Assembly (NCBI RefSeq): GCF_036884255.1
Contig: NZ_CP145605.1
Coordinates: forward strand, 3,286,001-3,350,000
Source of the DNA: Paenibacillus tundrae
GTDB taxonomy: Bacteria > Bacillota > Bacilli > Paenibacillales > Paenibacillaceae
Reading direction: 5' to 3'
Length of the DNA: 64,000 nt
Positions 18,036 through 27,351 of the stretch are shown in pieces. The translations under genes and the position numbers were made by a program. Numbering within the stretch: the first letter of the stretch is position 1; each line of letters opens with the position of its first letter. Below the pieces are notes generated by a model that was not told the DNA's origin, did no database searches, and was given only the letters and a program-made list of their open reading frames with translations.

Positions 18036-18875
18036 TTATTCCTTCCAGGCTGCTTCACTTTGTATGTTAATCCAAGAGTATCTATTATTCTGCTGTACTA
18101 GTCCCTCCATCATATTACGCTCACCTGTTAATGTTAAAAGCAAATATTTCGTTTGGATGTTCTGAACATGTAGAAGCTCATACACTTGTGATAATGAAAA
18201 ATATCTTCTAGCTGCATATAATTTTACTTGCTCCATATCAATCTTTCCACTCCGTTGTATCAGATTCTTCCCTCCTAGCCTATATGCAGAATCAGCATCA
18301 ATGTATGGATTTGGAATTACTAAACTTAGCCTCCCTATAGGTAAGGTTACTTTGTGCTGGTCCATTCGTAGCATCTCCATAGATACGAGATTACGTAAGG
18401 ATTCCCACTGTTCAACAAAGCTTGAGTAAATCCTTTTATAATGTTTCCATTGATCTAAAAGCCAGTATATGTTGTTTTTTGTGATGTTCTTTCTATACGC
18501 ACAGAGTTCCTCTTCTCTATGGCCACTATTAGCTCTAATCGGAGAAAATCTTAAGTATTGGTTGCTAGCTGTATAGAATTCTTGAAGTGATAATTTCTCT
18601 GACTCATTTAGGTTGTTTAATTTAATTCGGACCACCTTAGATAGAACACCATGATTATCAAATAAGTCAAACAATTGCTGGTTTTTCAAATCGTACTCTT
18701 TAGTTGCAATAAATTTGCCAACAACATTTTGTTCTGTCCACTCAAGTCTCTGAAGTCCAAGGGATGATTGATATTCACCAATCGCTTGTCTCAGCAATTG
18801 TACTTTTGCACCTGAACTGTGCATTTGCTCATAGTTTGATGATTGAACAAATTGAACGATTTTTTCTATGCTCAC
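18036..18875 (-). CDS. Unrecognised 279-aa protein of the Tn7-like island
   Basis: 279 aa, mostly helical, soluble, no membrane segment, no cysteine cluster and no known motif that I can see. The mid region has YWLLDQWKHYKRIYSSF and a basic C-terminal half (YAARRYFSLSQVYELLHVQN). Start is GTG 18875, with AAAGGAG nine bases upstream; the start codon lies in one arm of an 11-bp inverted repeat and the ribosome site in its loop. Convergent with the XRE gene. It is probably an accessory protein of the element (in the position where Tn7 elements carry extra targeting factors), but it does not resemble TnsE and the role is unknown. Confidence 0.65.
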   Translation of the reverse strand: MSIEKIVQFVQSSNYEQMHSSGAKVQLLRQAIGEYQSSLGLQRLEWTEQNVVGKFIATKEYDLKNQQLFDLFDNHGVLSKVVRIKLNNLNESEKLSLQEFYTASNQYLRFSPIRANSGHREEELCAYRKNITKNNIYWLLDQWKHYKRIYSSFVEQWESLRNLVSMEMLRMDQHKVTLPIGRLSLVIPNPYIDADSAYRLGGKNLIQRSGKIDMEQVKLYAARRYFSLSQVYELLHVQNIQTKYLLLTLTGERNMMEGLVQQNNRYSWINIQSEAAWKE

Positions 18876-18910
18876 TAATCTATTCTCCTTTGCCTCAGCA
18901 GATTAGTGAG
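18871..18910. promoter_or_regulatory. Inverted repeat covering the ribosome site and start codon of the 279-aa gene
   Basis: CTCACTAATCT (18871-18881) and AGATTAGTGAG (18900-18910) are perfect 11-bp arms. The ribosome site AAAGGAG is in the loop and the GTG start in one arm. It could be an operator or an mRNA hairpin controlling translation. Confidence 0.5.
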
Positions 18911-19269
18911 TGGTATTGACTATTTCTGTATATTTTATTCAAAGTAAAGAGTAGTGAGTATCGGAAGTTGGTCTCAATATATGGATAAATGTGTCTATCT
19001 GTATCTATGTTCTTCGTAATTCTTATCATTTCATATGGTTTAATATGCTAACTGTATGAAGATATTTCTGCTATGGAGTACTGCCAGATAACACCCATTA
19101 ATGAGCAAAACATCCAATCCAAGCTTTTAATCGGACAAAAACAATCATTTTAACTTGTAGAATTCAATTCAACCATGTAATTGTTGTTGCCTTTCACCAA
19201 GCTAAATGAGTCCTGAAATTGGGGTGGTCCACACCTGCTTGAACGTTATAATTTCTTTTATCACATATA
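18911..19269. other. Intergenic region right of the Tn7-like module, no gene seen
   Basis: AT-rich, about 360 bases, with no open frame supported by a ribosome site. It includes ATCGGACAAAAACAATC at about 19130, which looks like a possible transposase-binding repeat, but I found no clear partner at the left side. A right end of the element may lie here or further right. Confidence 0.3.
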
Positions 19270-19301
19270 AAGAATAAAGCCAACATATAAGCGCTGGCTT
19301 T
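19270..19301 (-). terminator. Terminator after the 54-aa gene
   Basis: On the minus strand AAAGCCA pairs with TGGCTTT (arms 19276-19282 and 19295-19301) and is followed by ATTCTTTAT. It lies 15 bases after the stop codon. Confidence 0.55.
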
Positions 19302-19315
19302 TCATTAGAAATCGT

Positions 19316-19480
19316 TTATTTATCTTTGAGGAATGACGGCGTACCATAGTTTGCCTTTCGCTGGTAAACAACGGTCACTTCGCGATCAGGACCACCATCT
19401 GGCGAAGGAGCCATGAGTTTCACTTTTGGGAGGTCGCCAACTCGCTGTTGTTTATTAAACTCTTCATTCGTTTTACTCAT
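19316..19480 (-). CDS. Small protein of 54 aa, unrecognised
   Basis: Begins MSKTNEEFNKQQRVGDLPK and ends GTPSFLKDK. ATG 19480 has a very good ribosome site (GGGGGG seven bases upstream). The same frame continues upstream without a stop to about 19597 (VSIEEFATLEEELITTLNY precedes the Met), but no usable start codon is found there, and a terminator for the PIN gene lies at 19658. Either the 54-aa form is real, or it is the tail of an ~90-aa gene whose start was lost. The family is unknown. Confidence 0.45.
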   Translation of the reverse strand: MSKTNEEFNKQQRVGDLPKVKLMAPSPDGGPDREVTVVYQRKANYGTPSFLKDK

Positions 19481-19657
19481 TTTAATCCCCCCATAGAGAT
19501 AATTTAATGTGGTAATCAGTTCTTCTTCTAAAGTAGCAAACTCTTCAATCGAAACCTCTTGCTGACCTCGGATATGAAGATTGACAATTTACCCAAAGGA
19601 TAACATAATTCATATGCAAATGACACTCTGCCATAATAATCGAATGCCAAATTAAAG

Positions 19658-19691
19658 AAAAAATACCGACCCCTCAACTTCAAAGGTCGGT
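19658..19691 (-). terminator. Terminator of the PIN-domain gene
   Basis: On the minus strand ACCGACC (19685-19691) pairs with GGTCGGT (19665-19671), followed by ATTTTTTC. It lies 66 bases after the PIN gene stop. Confidence 0.8.
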
Positions 19692-19756
19692 TTACCCATT
19701 TGGGAGAAGAAAACAATGGTTCTAAATGTATTATATCCACCCAATGTGGTTAGTTA

Positions 19757-20836
19757 CTAGTCAATATAAAATGCTTCATCAGTCTCATAAGTTGAAAAAC
19801 AATGAGGGCATTGATGCCACCAGACTTGCTGCCAATTTGAATATGTACTACGAGCAACAAACTGGTTTCCATTAATGTTGTATGTCGTATTACATAAGGT
19901 GCATTTGAACGCTAGCATTGGAAGTGGTTGAACTTTGAGTATCTCCCCATCAATCTGATTAATGTATTTTGCAAGACTAATATCGAAATTTAAATCGATC
20001 TTTTCATTACTAATGAGTTCTTTTAGATTGGAATGAAGTGTATTAGTGCCAGCACCACAAAAATCTGTTGAGTTTGCACTTATAAAAAACGCAGAATGAT
20101 ATTGTTTACCCTTGAGAAACTCTAAATAACTCAGGAAAATAATTGCATCTCTCATACTATTTTTTACGGAAGGATCAGCTTTCTTTTCTTTTTTTTCTGG
20201 AGCATCAATTGATCCGAAGAAAGGTGACTCTTTGTTTAAAGCCATTTCAGCTGCTTCAATTTTCACCTTATCTGTTGTTGCGATTGCAAAAGATTGAAAT
20301 TCCTCAAATACCCTTAGAATTAGCTCTAGGCGTAAACCATATGAATCTGAAATGTATGTATCTTTCGCAGATTCGACCTTCTTAAACCACTGTTCCGCGT
20401 GATATGCCGACATATCTAATTTAGAAACTACATCTTTAAATTGGGTAATTTTTGTATCATAGGATTGCATTACTTTGTTAAAGACATTATCATAATTCCT
20501 TTTAAACTCTTCTTCTACTTGATCTGAATGAACAAGCTGTACTTTCTTATTTACACATAGTTTAAATAAAGCATTGAGTAGTTTTCCATTATCATTATAA
20601 TAATTGTTGAGTAAGTAGAGCCAAACATTCGTATCTAAAAGCAGATAGTTAATTTCAGTTATTCTTTCTATTTTGAAATAAACCATTTTATATTCTGGGT
20701 TTTCATAACCATGTGGCTTATAAGGAGTACTGAATTCCTCAAAATCCTTTTCCGTATCTGAAAAAAAGCCACTTTTTTGTAGATACTCATCCTTTCCTTG
20801 ATTCTCCTTCAGTAGTGCATAAAAGTAAGTTTTCAT
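19757..20836 (-). CDS. PIN-domain (DUF4935-like) protein with C-terminal zinc ribbon
   Basis: 359 aa. The PIN nuclease core starts near residue 65 with YLLLDTNVWLYLL (first acidic residue). A second acidic patch is HSDQVEEEFKRN, and the later motifs are MRDAIIFLSYLEF and FFISANSTDF (the final D of PIN domains). The C-terminus holds CTLCNTTY and CPHCFSTY, two CxxC pairs of a zinc ribbon. PIN domains are metal-dependent RNases found in toxins and in RNA-processing or defence proteins. No antitoxin gene is adjacent, and the length resembles the long DUF4935 group. The residues before 60 are a separate N-terminal extension. Its place in the island suggests cargo with a defence role, by inference. 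Confidence 0.7.
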   Translation of the reverse strand: MKTYFYALLKENQGKDEYLQKSGFFSDTEKDFEEFSTPYKPHGYENPEYKMVYFKIERITEINYLLLDTNVWLYLLNNYYNDNGKLLNALFKLCVNKKVQLVHSDQVEEEFKRNYDNVFNKVMQSYDTKITQFKDVVSKLDMSAYHAEQWFKKVESAKDTYISDSYGLRLELILRVFEEFQSFAIATTDKVKIEAAEMALNKESPFFGSIDAPEKKEKKADPSVKNSMRDAIIFLSYLEFLKGKQYHSAFFISANSTDFCGAGTNTLHSNLKELISNEKIDLNFDISLAKYINQIDGEILKVQPLPMLAFKCTLCNTTYNINGNQFVARSTYSNWQQVWWHQCPHCFSTYETDEAFYID

Positions 20837-21636
20837 CCTTATGATCAGCTCCCCGTTGTTACTCGAATAAACGCTCTGTTTATGGTTATGATTACCAATA
20901 TTATAACATAAGAGTTGTATTAGAGTCCTGGTTTAGAGATTCTTCTCCATTTTCTAATACTAACAATAACAAAGAGGGTAATTGGTTTTTAGAATTACAG
21001 TGCTAGATTATGGGGAACGAAAAGAGGAAAAGCTGCTGTCCAGATAAAAATAAAGTGAGTAGATTAAAATCATGCACGACATCTCTTGTTGCATTAGGTA
21101 TTTTGTCTATTGTCTATACCGAAGCAGTCAGTGCGTTTGTTCTCTCCACTTCCCAGATCATCCTCACCCTACTTACTTCTTTCTGATCAGTAGTTCTTAA
21201 TGTAATTTATTTATAAACTTCATTAAGTTTTATTGCCGCTATCAACCTAATTTAACCATGTAAATGCCTTGGATAACAGTAATATGTTTTTTGGGAGATG
21301 GAATGCTCCTACCCTTGCATATGCAGCCTTGAAAACTTCCCCACCATTGTAGTGTTGGACACCAGAAGACGTGAACGTAGTCTTGAACAAAAGCTCTAAT
21401 CAGTATACGATGACTGTTACTTCTAGAGTTACCCTAATTCAATTGTAAGCCCAACTACTCTACTTGGAGACAACAGCCTCTTTCATTATTTCTTCACTAT
21501 CCAAATGTTTTGTCTTTTTTACTGATACACGCAAAAAAATCTCCTCCGCTCAACGAGAATAAGTCCATCATACCTGATGTCTTTTTTCTCTTGTCTACTA
21601 AGAGGAGATAATACTCACTAGGCTATTTTACGGACA
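20837..21636. other. 800-base region with no intact gene
   Basis: I see only short broken frames. On the plus strand near 21080-21185 a hydrophobic stretch (LVALGILSIVYTEAVSAF) could be a remnant of a membrane protein. A second short frame near 21360-21450 has no start. Nothing here can be named. It is likely decayed material between two cargo genes. Confidence 0.4.
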
Positions 21637-24179
21637 TCATTTCTGCAGAACCTTTTCATACATTCCAATTTTATGTTTAAAGGACTCTTCTCCCCCTTCT
21701 AGATAATTGATAATGTGCTTAGTGACAACATCATTGTCAGGGTATCCCTTTTTCTCAATCCATCCATTTTTACTATCAGAGTCTAATATGACAACTTGTT
21801 CAGCATCTGCATTAGTTACAATTGTAGAACTATGTGTCACAATTATAATTTGGCGATTATTTTTAATTTGTTTAAGACTATTCACTAAATTTTTATAAAT
21901 ATATTGATTATCTAAATTATCCTCGGGCTGATCAATAATCAAAGGTGTATTATCGTTAAAATGTTTTCCATATTCAAAAATGAAAGTTAGGATAGCTACA
22001 ACCTTCTGACCTAAAGATATCTCATTAATATCCTTCATTATTGGGGCAATCGTTGTTACGATTTCTTTTGAACTGGTATTGAACATAATTGAAAAATCAT
22101 CAATAACTTCAAAGTAGAGTTGAAAACACTTTATTAGTCTTTCTCTGTCAGATAACAACTTATTACGTATTGTTCGATATATATCTGTTATATCCTTAAG
22201 CTCTACATGTTTTCGATTTTGATCAACATCAGAAAAAGTAAGATTTCTATCAACTTGGTAAGAAAGTACTGAAACCTGTCTTTCAATTTCTTTAAACTTA
22301 TTTTGGAAGAGCAGTGTTAAAAATTTCATGAAGTCCATTTTATTACATACATCCACTATGAAGCGTTCTATTCCACCCCATGTTATTCTATATCCCGAGA
22401 GAAACTGACGATTATTGAAATCACCGACTAATATGTCTATATATTTTAATGAATTATCGAGTTTTGGAGAGTAAATAATACTAAAATGGTTTTTATGAAT
22501 GGAGTTAAATTCCTTTAAGCTGGCTTCAATAGTACCTTTCCGTGCATCCATACTCTTATCGATCAAAGGCAGCTCTGCTTCTAAAAATGTTCTCATTCTT
22601 GGTTTGGATAACTTTTCGAATGTTTTTAGAAAGGTATCTCTCTCTTTAAACGGAAGGCCATTGAACACAACTTCTTTAATAAATTCACCAATCTTCCCTT
22701 TGTTAATTTGCTCAATAATATTATTGATCGAATAGCTTTTTCTATAAACACCATTTAAAATTTCTTTTTTTTCTTCAACATCATCAATAATTTTGAAATT
22801 GACTGCTTCGCCTATCTTATTTACTCGGTATAACTCAATCCAATGATGGCTTAAAACAATTCTTTCACTGTTTACTTCTTCAATGATAGCTTCTTCTTCG
22901 AATGGTCTATAATCACTATAAATATGATCCTTTTTTAACTGTGGTATAAACTTCAGAAGGTACTCTTTCTCTAAATATACAAAATGAATGATAATAAGAT
23001 TATTTCTACTTATAAATTTTAAAACTGATTTCGAATTAGCCTCAAGTGTGAAGACTACCTCAAGAACATTGAGGATCGTACTTTTCCCAGTTCCTCTTCC
23101 CCCTATAATACAATTGAGATCGCTAGAAAAATTAATAACAAAAGGTTCGTCTCCGTTTTTTTTCTTTAAGTATCCATGTTTACCTGGATCAATTAACAAA
23201 CCCTTTATAAATTTATTGGTGCTCGTTGGTTTATCTATGAAAACAGAGAGTTTATGATTTATAAAAGCTTTCTTTAATGATCCAAAACTGGCTATGCTCA
23301 TTTTTATCCACGTATTTTTCTTACCAATTTCGTTTATCTGATGAGAATCCCCTTCATATATAAAACAAAATTTATCTAATTGTTTCGCAACCCCATATGA
23401 GTTTATTATCCTTAATTGATTTTCTTTGTCACTTGAAGTTAGTCCTATAACGTTTAGAGCAATATGATTAAACAAAGTTTTTTTATATAAACTTGTTGTA
23501 TTCCTTAAGTTACTAGAGTTAATATGCGCTATGTAACTTATGCCTCCGATTTTCTCAATCTTATCAATCATCGAAAGACTTGTTTCATATGTTCCTGATT
23601 CTTTGGAAGGGATGTGCTCATCAATTAATTTTTCTACCTTTTTAAACATACATTCCTCAAAAATTCCAACTAAATGAATTTGCTCTGAACATGATATTTC
23701 TATTCCTAACAAAAGTTTAATTGGGCTTTTGCCTTCATTAGAGTACTTTATTTCTCTCCTGAAATATTCATTTAATGCAAACAGTAATTTTTTTAACCTT
23801 CAATAGTATTATGATCTGTAATTACAGCTACTTCAATATCATTCTCATAAAGTGTATATGCAATTAATTGATACGAAAGATATTCTTTGAAACTACTAAA
23901 TGGAGTTTTCCGTATACTGTGGTGATATTCAGCACCTTCATATTTACCTAACGCTATTTCAGTCATCATAAAATCCCTAAGCTCCTGAGAAAACATACCA
24001 TGCTCATATGCAATTTCAACAATTTCTTTCTCAGATAGATGTTTATATGATCTATTAGCTACTAGCCTGTAGTCGTGTGAAGCAGGCGTGTGAATGTGAA
24101 ATTCACATTTCTTTAAATCACCGTATTTTTGTCGAGACTCTGTCAGCATATGATAAGCTTTTTGTAATGCAATTGTCAT
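21637..24179 (-). pseudogene. TrlF-family PHP-domain ATPase, frameshifted
   Basis: Two open frames form one protein of about 845 aa. The first (24179-23793, 128 aa) has the PHP motifs CEFHIHTPASHDY and ITDHN. It hits a TAA at 23793-23795. One frame over, the sequence continues LKKLLFALNEYF and reaches LGIEISCS, YIAHIN and YEGDSH, the remaining PHP metal ligands. An ABC/SMC-type ATPase follows: Walker A GGRGTGKST, Walker B PLIIDQPEDNLDN and IIIVTHSS. The PHP domain is a phosphoesterase fold; TrlF proteins are suspected of defence or repair roles. One added base after GAAGG would restore the frame. No slippery site precedes the stop, so I call it broken or a sequencing error. Confidence 0.8.
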
Positions 24180-24417
24180 AATACACCACCCAGTTGATCA
24201 AATAGTTTTATTAACAGAAAATAAGTATAGGATATTCTAGTATTGCTAGAAACCAAAGATTTTCAGTAGTGAGAACTACATAACTTTCAAGTAAAAAGTT
24301 TCGAATTTGATATTATCCTAATTGCAGCAGCCTAATGGCGCTTTTTTTATAGATATATTCAGCTAAAGATCGCACCCTCTTGAGATACCTACGGAGGTAA
24401 GTACAATTTGGACCTTG

Positions 24418-24734
24418 TTAAGCGAGATTTTCTAGGTGTTTACTCCATCGTAACCCAAAAAATTGTAACAAGCCCAATAAAGTTAGCATATGATTAGTAA
24501 CCACGATAATATCTGCATCATAACGTTAAAAAACACCATTCACTTTTCTTAGGTGAATTGCAGTATTTCGTTTATAGGAACCTGATAGAAATGTATCTAA
24601 GTGATAATCTTTGAATGTACTGTGTTCGCAAAGATGCTTTCTAACTTTTGTATGCGCATCAATAGCATTAGTTTTGGTGGTGGAACTGGTTCAATTTCGC
24701 TTAATAAATCAACAAATTGCTTCTGAGTAATCAT
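24418..24734 (-). pseudogene. Remnant of a CBASS-type CD-NTase (SMODS nucleotidyltransferase)
   Basis: Starting at ATG 24734 (MITQKQFVDLLSEIEP) the frame shifts around 24675, then reads TKTNAIDAHTKVRKHLCEHS and the active-site signature FLSGSYKRNTAI. After an in-frame TAA at 24526-24528 comes YDADIIVVTNH, the D-x-D metal-binding strand. The GS motif plus DxD with this spacing is the SMODS/CD-NTase family, which makes cyclic oligonucleotide signals in CBASS anti-phage systems. The remaining ~200 residues are missing. At least one frameshift, one nonsense codon and a large deletion make it a clear relic. No intact effector gene of CBASS type is seen beside it. Confidence 0.75.
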
Positions 24735-25019
24735 ATTCTCATCGTCTCCTCTACAGCTTCATTATCTCTTCGGAAAAGCAATGGGTTGTTTACGAAATTA
24801 ATACTATGTGCGACCTTTTACAACCTTATTGTTCCAACAATAACTATATCATACGTTACTACGTTACGATGCACTATAAGTAATTCCTTTGATATAATAA
24901 ACTTACTAATTAAAAGGACCTAGAACCTGAGAGAAATATACTTCTATTTTCCTGAGTATATTGTCGAAGTTATTAAAATCTGTGTTCTTCCTATTATATA
25001 CATAAAGAGAGGGTGCTTC

Positions 25020-26105
25020 ATGAACCAGTGTATCTACTACAAGTACTATAATGAGAAACTTGAGTACTCAAATCAAGAACATGTCATTCCAGCAGGTTTG
25101 GGAGGAATTAAGAAATTACCATGTGGGTTTGTTTCAAATGAAGCCAATAATTACTTTTCCTCATTGGAATTACGTGCACTCAGAAATTCTTTGCTTTCAA
25201 TAAATAGAAATAATTTCGGACCCGGAAAACGAGGGTCATTAAATGTATTGAAAGTGAGAAATCCGGTTGTACATATTTTTACCGCTATCTCTCCTGAGAA
25301 AGAACTAGATACTCTTTTAGTTCCATATAGATTAGGATTTATGTTTACTGGAGTTGTTCGGATTTTACCACAAATTTTTATAAAATTTGATGAAACATGG
25401 AACATGAAGCGTCCTTTGTATGTTTCTGATAACCTCTCAAAACAACCTGAAGGTACATTAAAAAAGTTCCATTCTTCTTTAAACACTTTTATAAGAAGCA
25501 CAGATCGAAAGTATATTTTTATAAATCCTCCATCTTCAACTTCATGTAATTTTGTAAGTATTGCTTATCACGAAAATAGATTTTATGTATGCTCCTCAAT
25601 AAAGAATTTTAATATGGATAACTTTTGTAAGCTAATAACTCTGAGAGCTTTACCAGATATAAATCCATTTCTCCTTAGTTCAGCTTCAAAATATCAATAC
25701 AACTATATGATTGATGACGTCAAAGACATATCTTTTCCCTTGATTTATATAAAATCAGCGTTCAATGCCCTTAGCCTTTTTAAAGGCCAAGCTTTCATAC
25801 TTGAAGACATTTTTGATCCGATTCGAAGCAGTATTTGCAACGCGGGAGATTTAGCTTCATATTGGATTAATTGCAAAATGCCATCATGGCTTGTGAATTG
25901 GGTGAAAAGTAATGTTCCACCTAAAGCACATTTCATAGTCATTGACGGTTATGATGGAGTAATTGATGCATATGTCAGCTTCTTTAGAGAACCACTTAAC
26001 TCAACTATTCGTATAACATCAAATTACTCAGGTGAGGCCTTTAGAATCGGACTAATATGTGATTGGGAGTCTAGAAAAGAAGAAATTATTATAAACATTG
26101 ATTGA
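25020..26105 (+). CDS. HNH_5-like endonuclease-fold protein, zinc cysteines mostly lost
   Basis: 361 aa. The N-terminus NQCIYYKYYNEKLEYSNQEH followed by VIPAGLGG and VSNEANNYFSSLE follows the HNH_5 plan (CxxC...EHxIPxxLGG...CxxCN..F). The catalytic-type EH is present, but the first CxxC is CIYY and the second CxxCN is replaced by SNEANN. Then comes the family-typical LRNSLLSINRNNFGPG. The C-terminal ~200 residues are unrecognised. It may be a nuclease that lost its zinc knuckles or a family variant that folds without zinc. The reading frame is intact. Ribosome site GAGAGGG at 25008. Next to the CD-NTase relic and TrlF, so a defence role is plausible by context. Confidence 0.6.
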   Translation: MNQCIYYKYYNEKLEYSNQEHVIPAGLGGIKKLPCGFVSNEANNYFSSLELRALRNSLLSINRNNFGPGKRGSLNVLKVRNPVVHIFTAISPEKELDTLLVPYRLGFMFTGVVRILPQIFIKFDETWNMKRPLYVSDNLSKQPEGTLKKFHSSLNTFIRSTDRKYIFINPPSSTSCNFVSIAYHENRFYVCSSIKNFNMDNFCKLITLRALPDINPFLLSSASKYQYNYMIDDVKDISFPLIYIKSAFNALSLFKGQAFILEDIFDPIRSSICNAGDLASYWINCKMPSWLVNWVKSNVPPKAHFIVIDGYDGVIDAYVSFFREPLNSTIRITSNYSGEAFRIGLICDWESRKEEIIINID

Positions 26106-26526
26106 AAATACTACTCAAATTACTTAGCCTATGCTGCGTTTATCTTGAGTTATGCGTAGTATAATTGATTCAATATCGTCAGTTTCCGTATATTTAAAAA
26201 GTAATTTTTCCGCCATTGTCTTTCTGTACATGAAGTTTTTTTTACTAATTTTATTCTCCTCTTAGATTCAACTTTTCGTCTAATACTAATATATGATGAT
26301 TGAATAACTCTAGAAACGTGTTTTATTTTAGAAGTACGTGTTACTTAACTTTATAGTAAACATCGCTCCTGCATTCAGAGTAATATGTCGGTAGAGTCTT
26401 GAAGTAATTCATAACTGTTGTAGGGTTGCCGTACGGTTAGCAAAAAAAGGCATGATCTTGAATGGAGAAAAAAGCTAACAAATTGTTGAAGTGGTAAATG
26501 TATTTCCTTACCTGATATGGTCAAAA
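26106..26526. other. Intergenic right border of the island, no gene seen
   Basis: About 420 AT-rich bases with no supported open frame, between the HNH_5-like gene and the convergent terminator of the second ABC operon. Base composition rises on the other side, so an island boundary is expected here or nearby. Confidence 0.35.
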
Positions 26527-26528
26527 AT

Positions 26529-26553
26529 AAATCCGGCTATCATTAGCCGGATT
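26529..26553 (-). terminator. Terminator of the second ABC importer operon
   Basis: AAATCCGGCT (26529-26538) pairs with AGCCGGATTT (26544-26553) around ATCATT. On the minus strand it is followed by ATTTTTGA. It starts right after the stop codon of the last ATPase gene. Confidence 0.85.
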
Positions 26554-27351
26554 TTATAATTTTCTCCCTCGCTTCGAATATTTGTGAACCAATTGCTGTG
26601 TATATGCATGCCTCTCGGATGAAAATAAATCCTCCTTGGCAAAATGGTCTATCATTCGTCCCTCCTGTATCACCATAATTCGATCGGATATACGCTGGAT
26701 TGTAGCCAGATCATGTGAAATAAATAAACAGGCAAATCCGATGTTTTTTTGCAGTATCATAAGCATCTCGATGATCTGAGCTTGTGTAATCATATCCAGA
26801 CTGGATGTGGGTTCATCCATGATGATCAGGGATGGGTCACTGCTTATCGCTCTGGCAATAGCGACGCGCTGCTTCTGTCCTCCACTGAGCTCATGGGGAT
26901 ACTGATGCAAGAGATGCGCTGGTAGCTCCACCAGATCCAGCAGCCGTTCGGCACACTTCAGCCTGTCCTGTCTGCAATCCTGGACGATTACAGGTGTTCG
27001 TTGCTTGAGGGTGTCCAGCGGTTCCATCACGGAATCAATGATCTGTAGTCTGGGATTGAGACTCGATGCAGGATTTTGAAACACCGCCTGAACTTGACCC
27101 TCAAGGGCTTGATAGGCGGAAGCAGTCCGTGGTTGTAACATCTCTCGTCCCTGAAACCACATTTGCCCGGAATCGAACTTCTCCATCAATAAAATGCAGC
27201 GTGCCAGTGTACTCTTGCCGCTCCCGCTTTCTCCGATCAGCCCCACACATTCTCCCAGGTCGAGACTGAAAGAAATTCCGTCGATCGCCCTTGTCTGTCC
27301 AGCATAGGTCTTGATTAGGTTTTGAACGGTAAACACAGCTTTTTCACTCAT
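26554..27351 (-). CDS. ABC transporter ATPase, DppF/NikE/CntF type (second importer)
   Basis: 265 aa. Walker [12 protein letters not shown], signature [14 protein letters not shown], Walker [13 protein letters not shown] and switch His in [10 protein letters not shown]. This is the second nucleotide-binding subunit of a nickel/oligopeptide (PepT) family importer. It overlaps the preceding ATPase gene by 8 bases and ends the operon. It powers uptake through the two permeases encoded upstream. The neighbouring metallophore locus suggests a metal complex as substrate rather than peptide. Confidence 0.88.
   Translation of the reverse strand: MSEKAVFTVQNLIKTYAGQTRAIDGISFSLDLGECVGLIGESGSGKSTLARCILLMEKFDSGQMWFQGREMLQPRTASAYQALEGQVQAVFQNPASSLNPRLQIIDSVMEPLDTLKQRTPVIVQDCRQDRLKCAERLLDLVELPAHLLHQYPHELSGGQKQRVAIARAISSDPSLIIMDEPTSSLDMITQAQIIEMLMILQKNIGFACLFISHDLATIQRISDRIMVIQEGRMIDHFAKEDLFSSERHAYTQQLVHKYSKRGRKL

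Noticed and set aside
23780..23800. Programmed -1 frameshift in the TrlF-type gene at the A7 run
   Set aside because: The zero-frame stop TAA comes before the A run can be decoded and no X-XXY-YYZ heptamer precedes it.
25020..26105. CBASS effector (HNH-SAVED, Cap5 type) partner for the CD-NTase relic
   Set aside because: The N-terminal motif is HNH_5-like and I see no SAVED-type features in the C-terminal half; the gene is also on the opposite strand.
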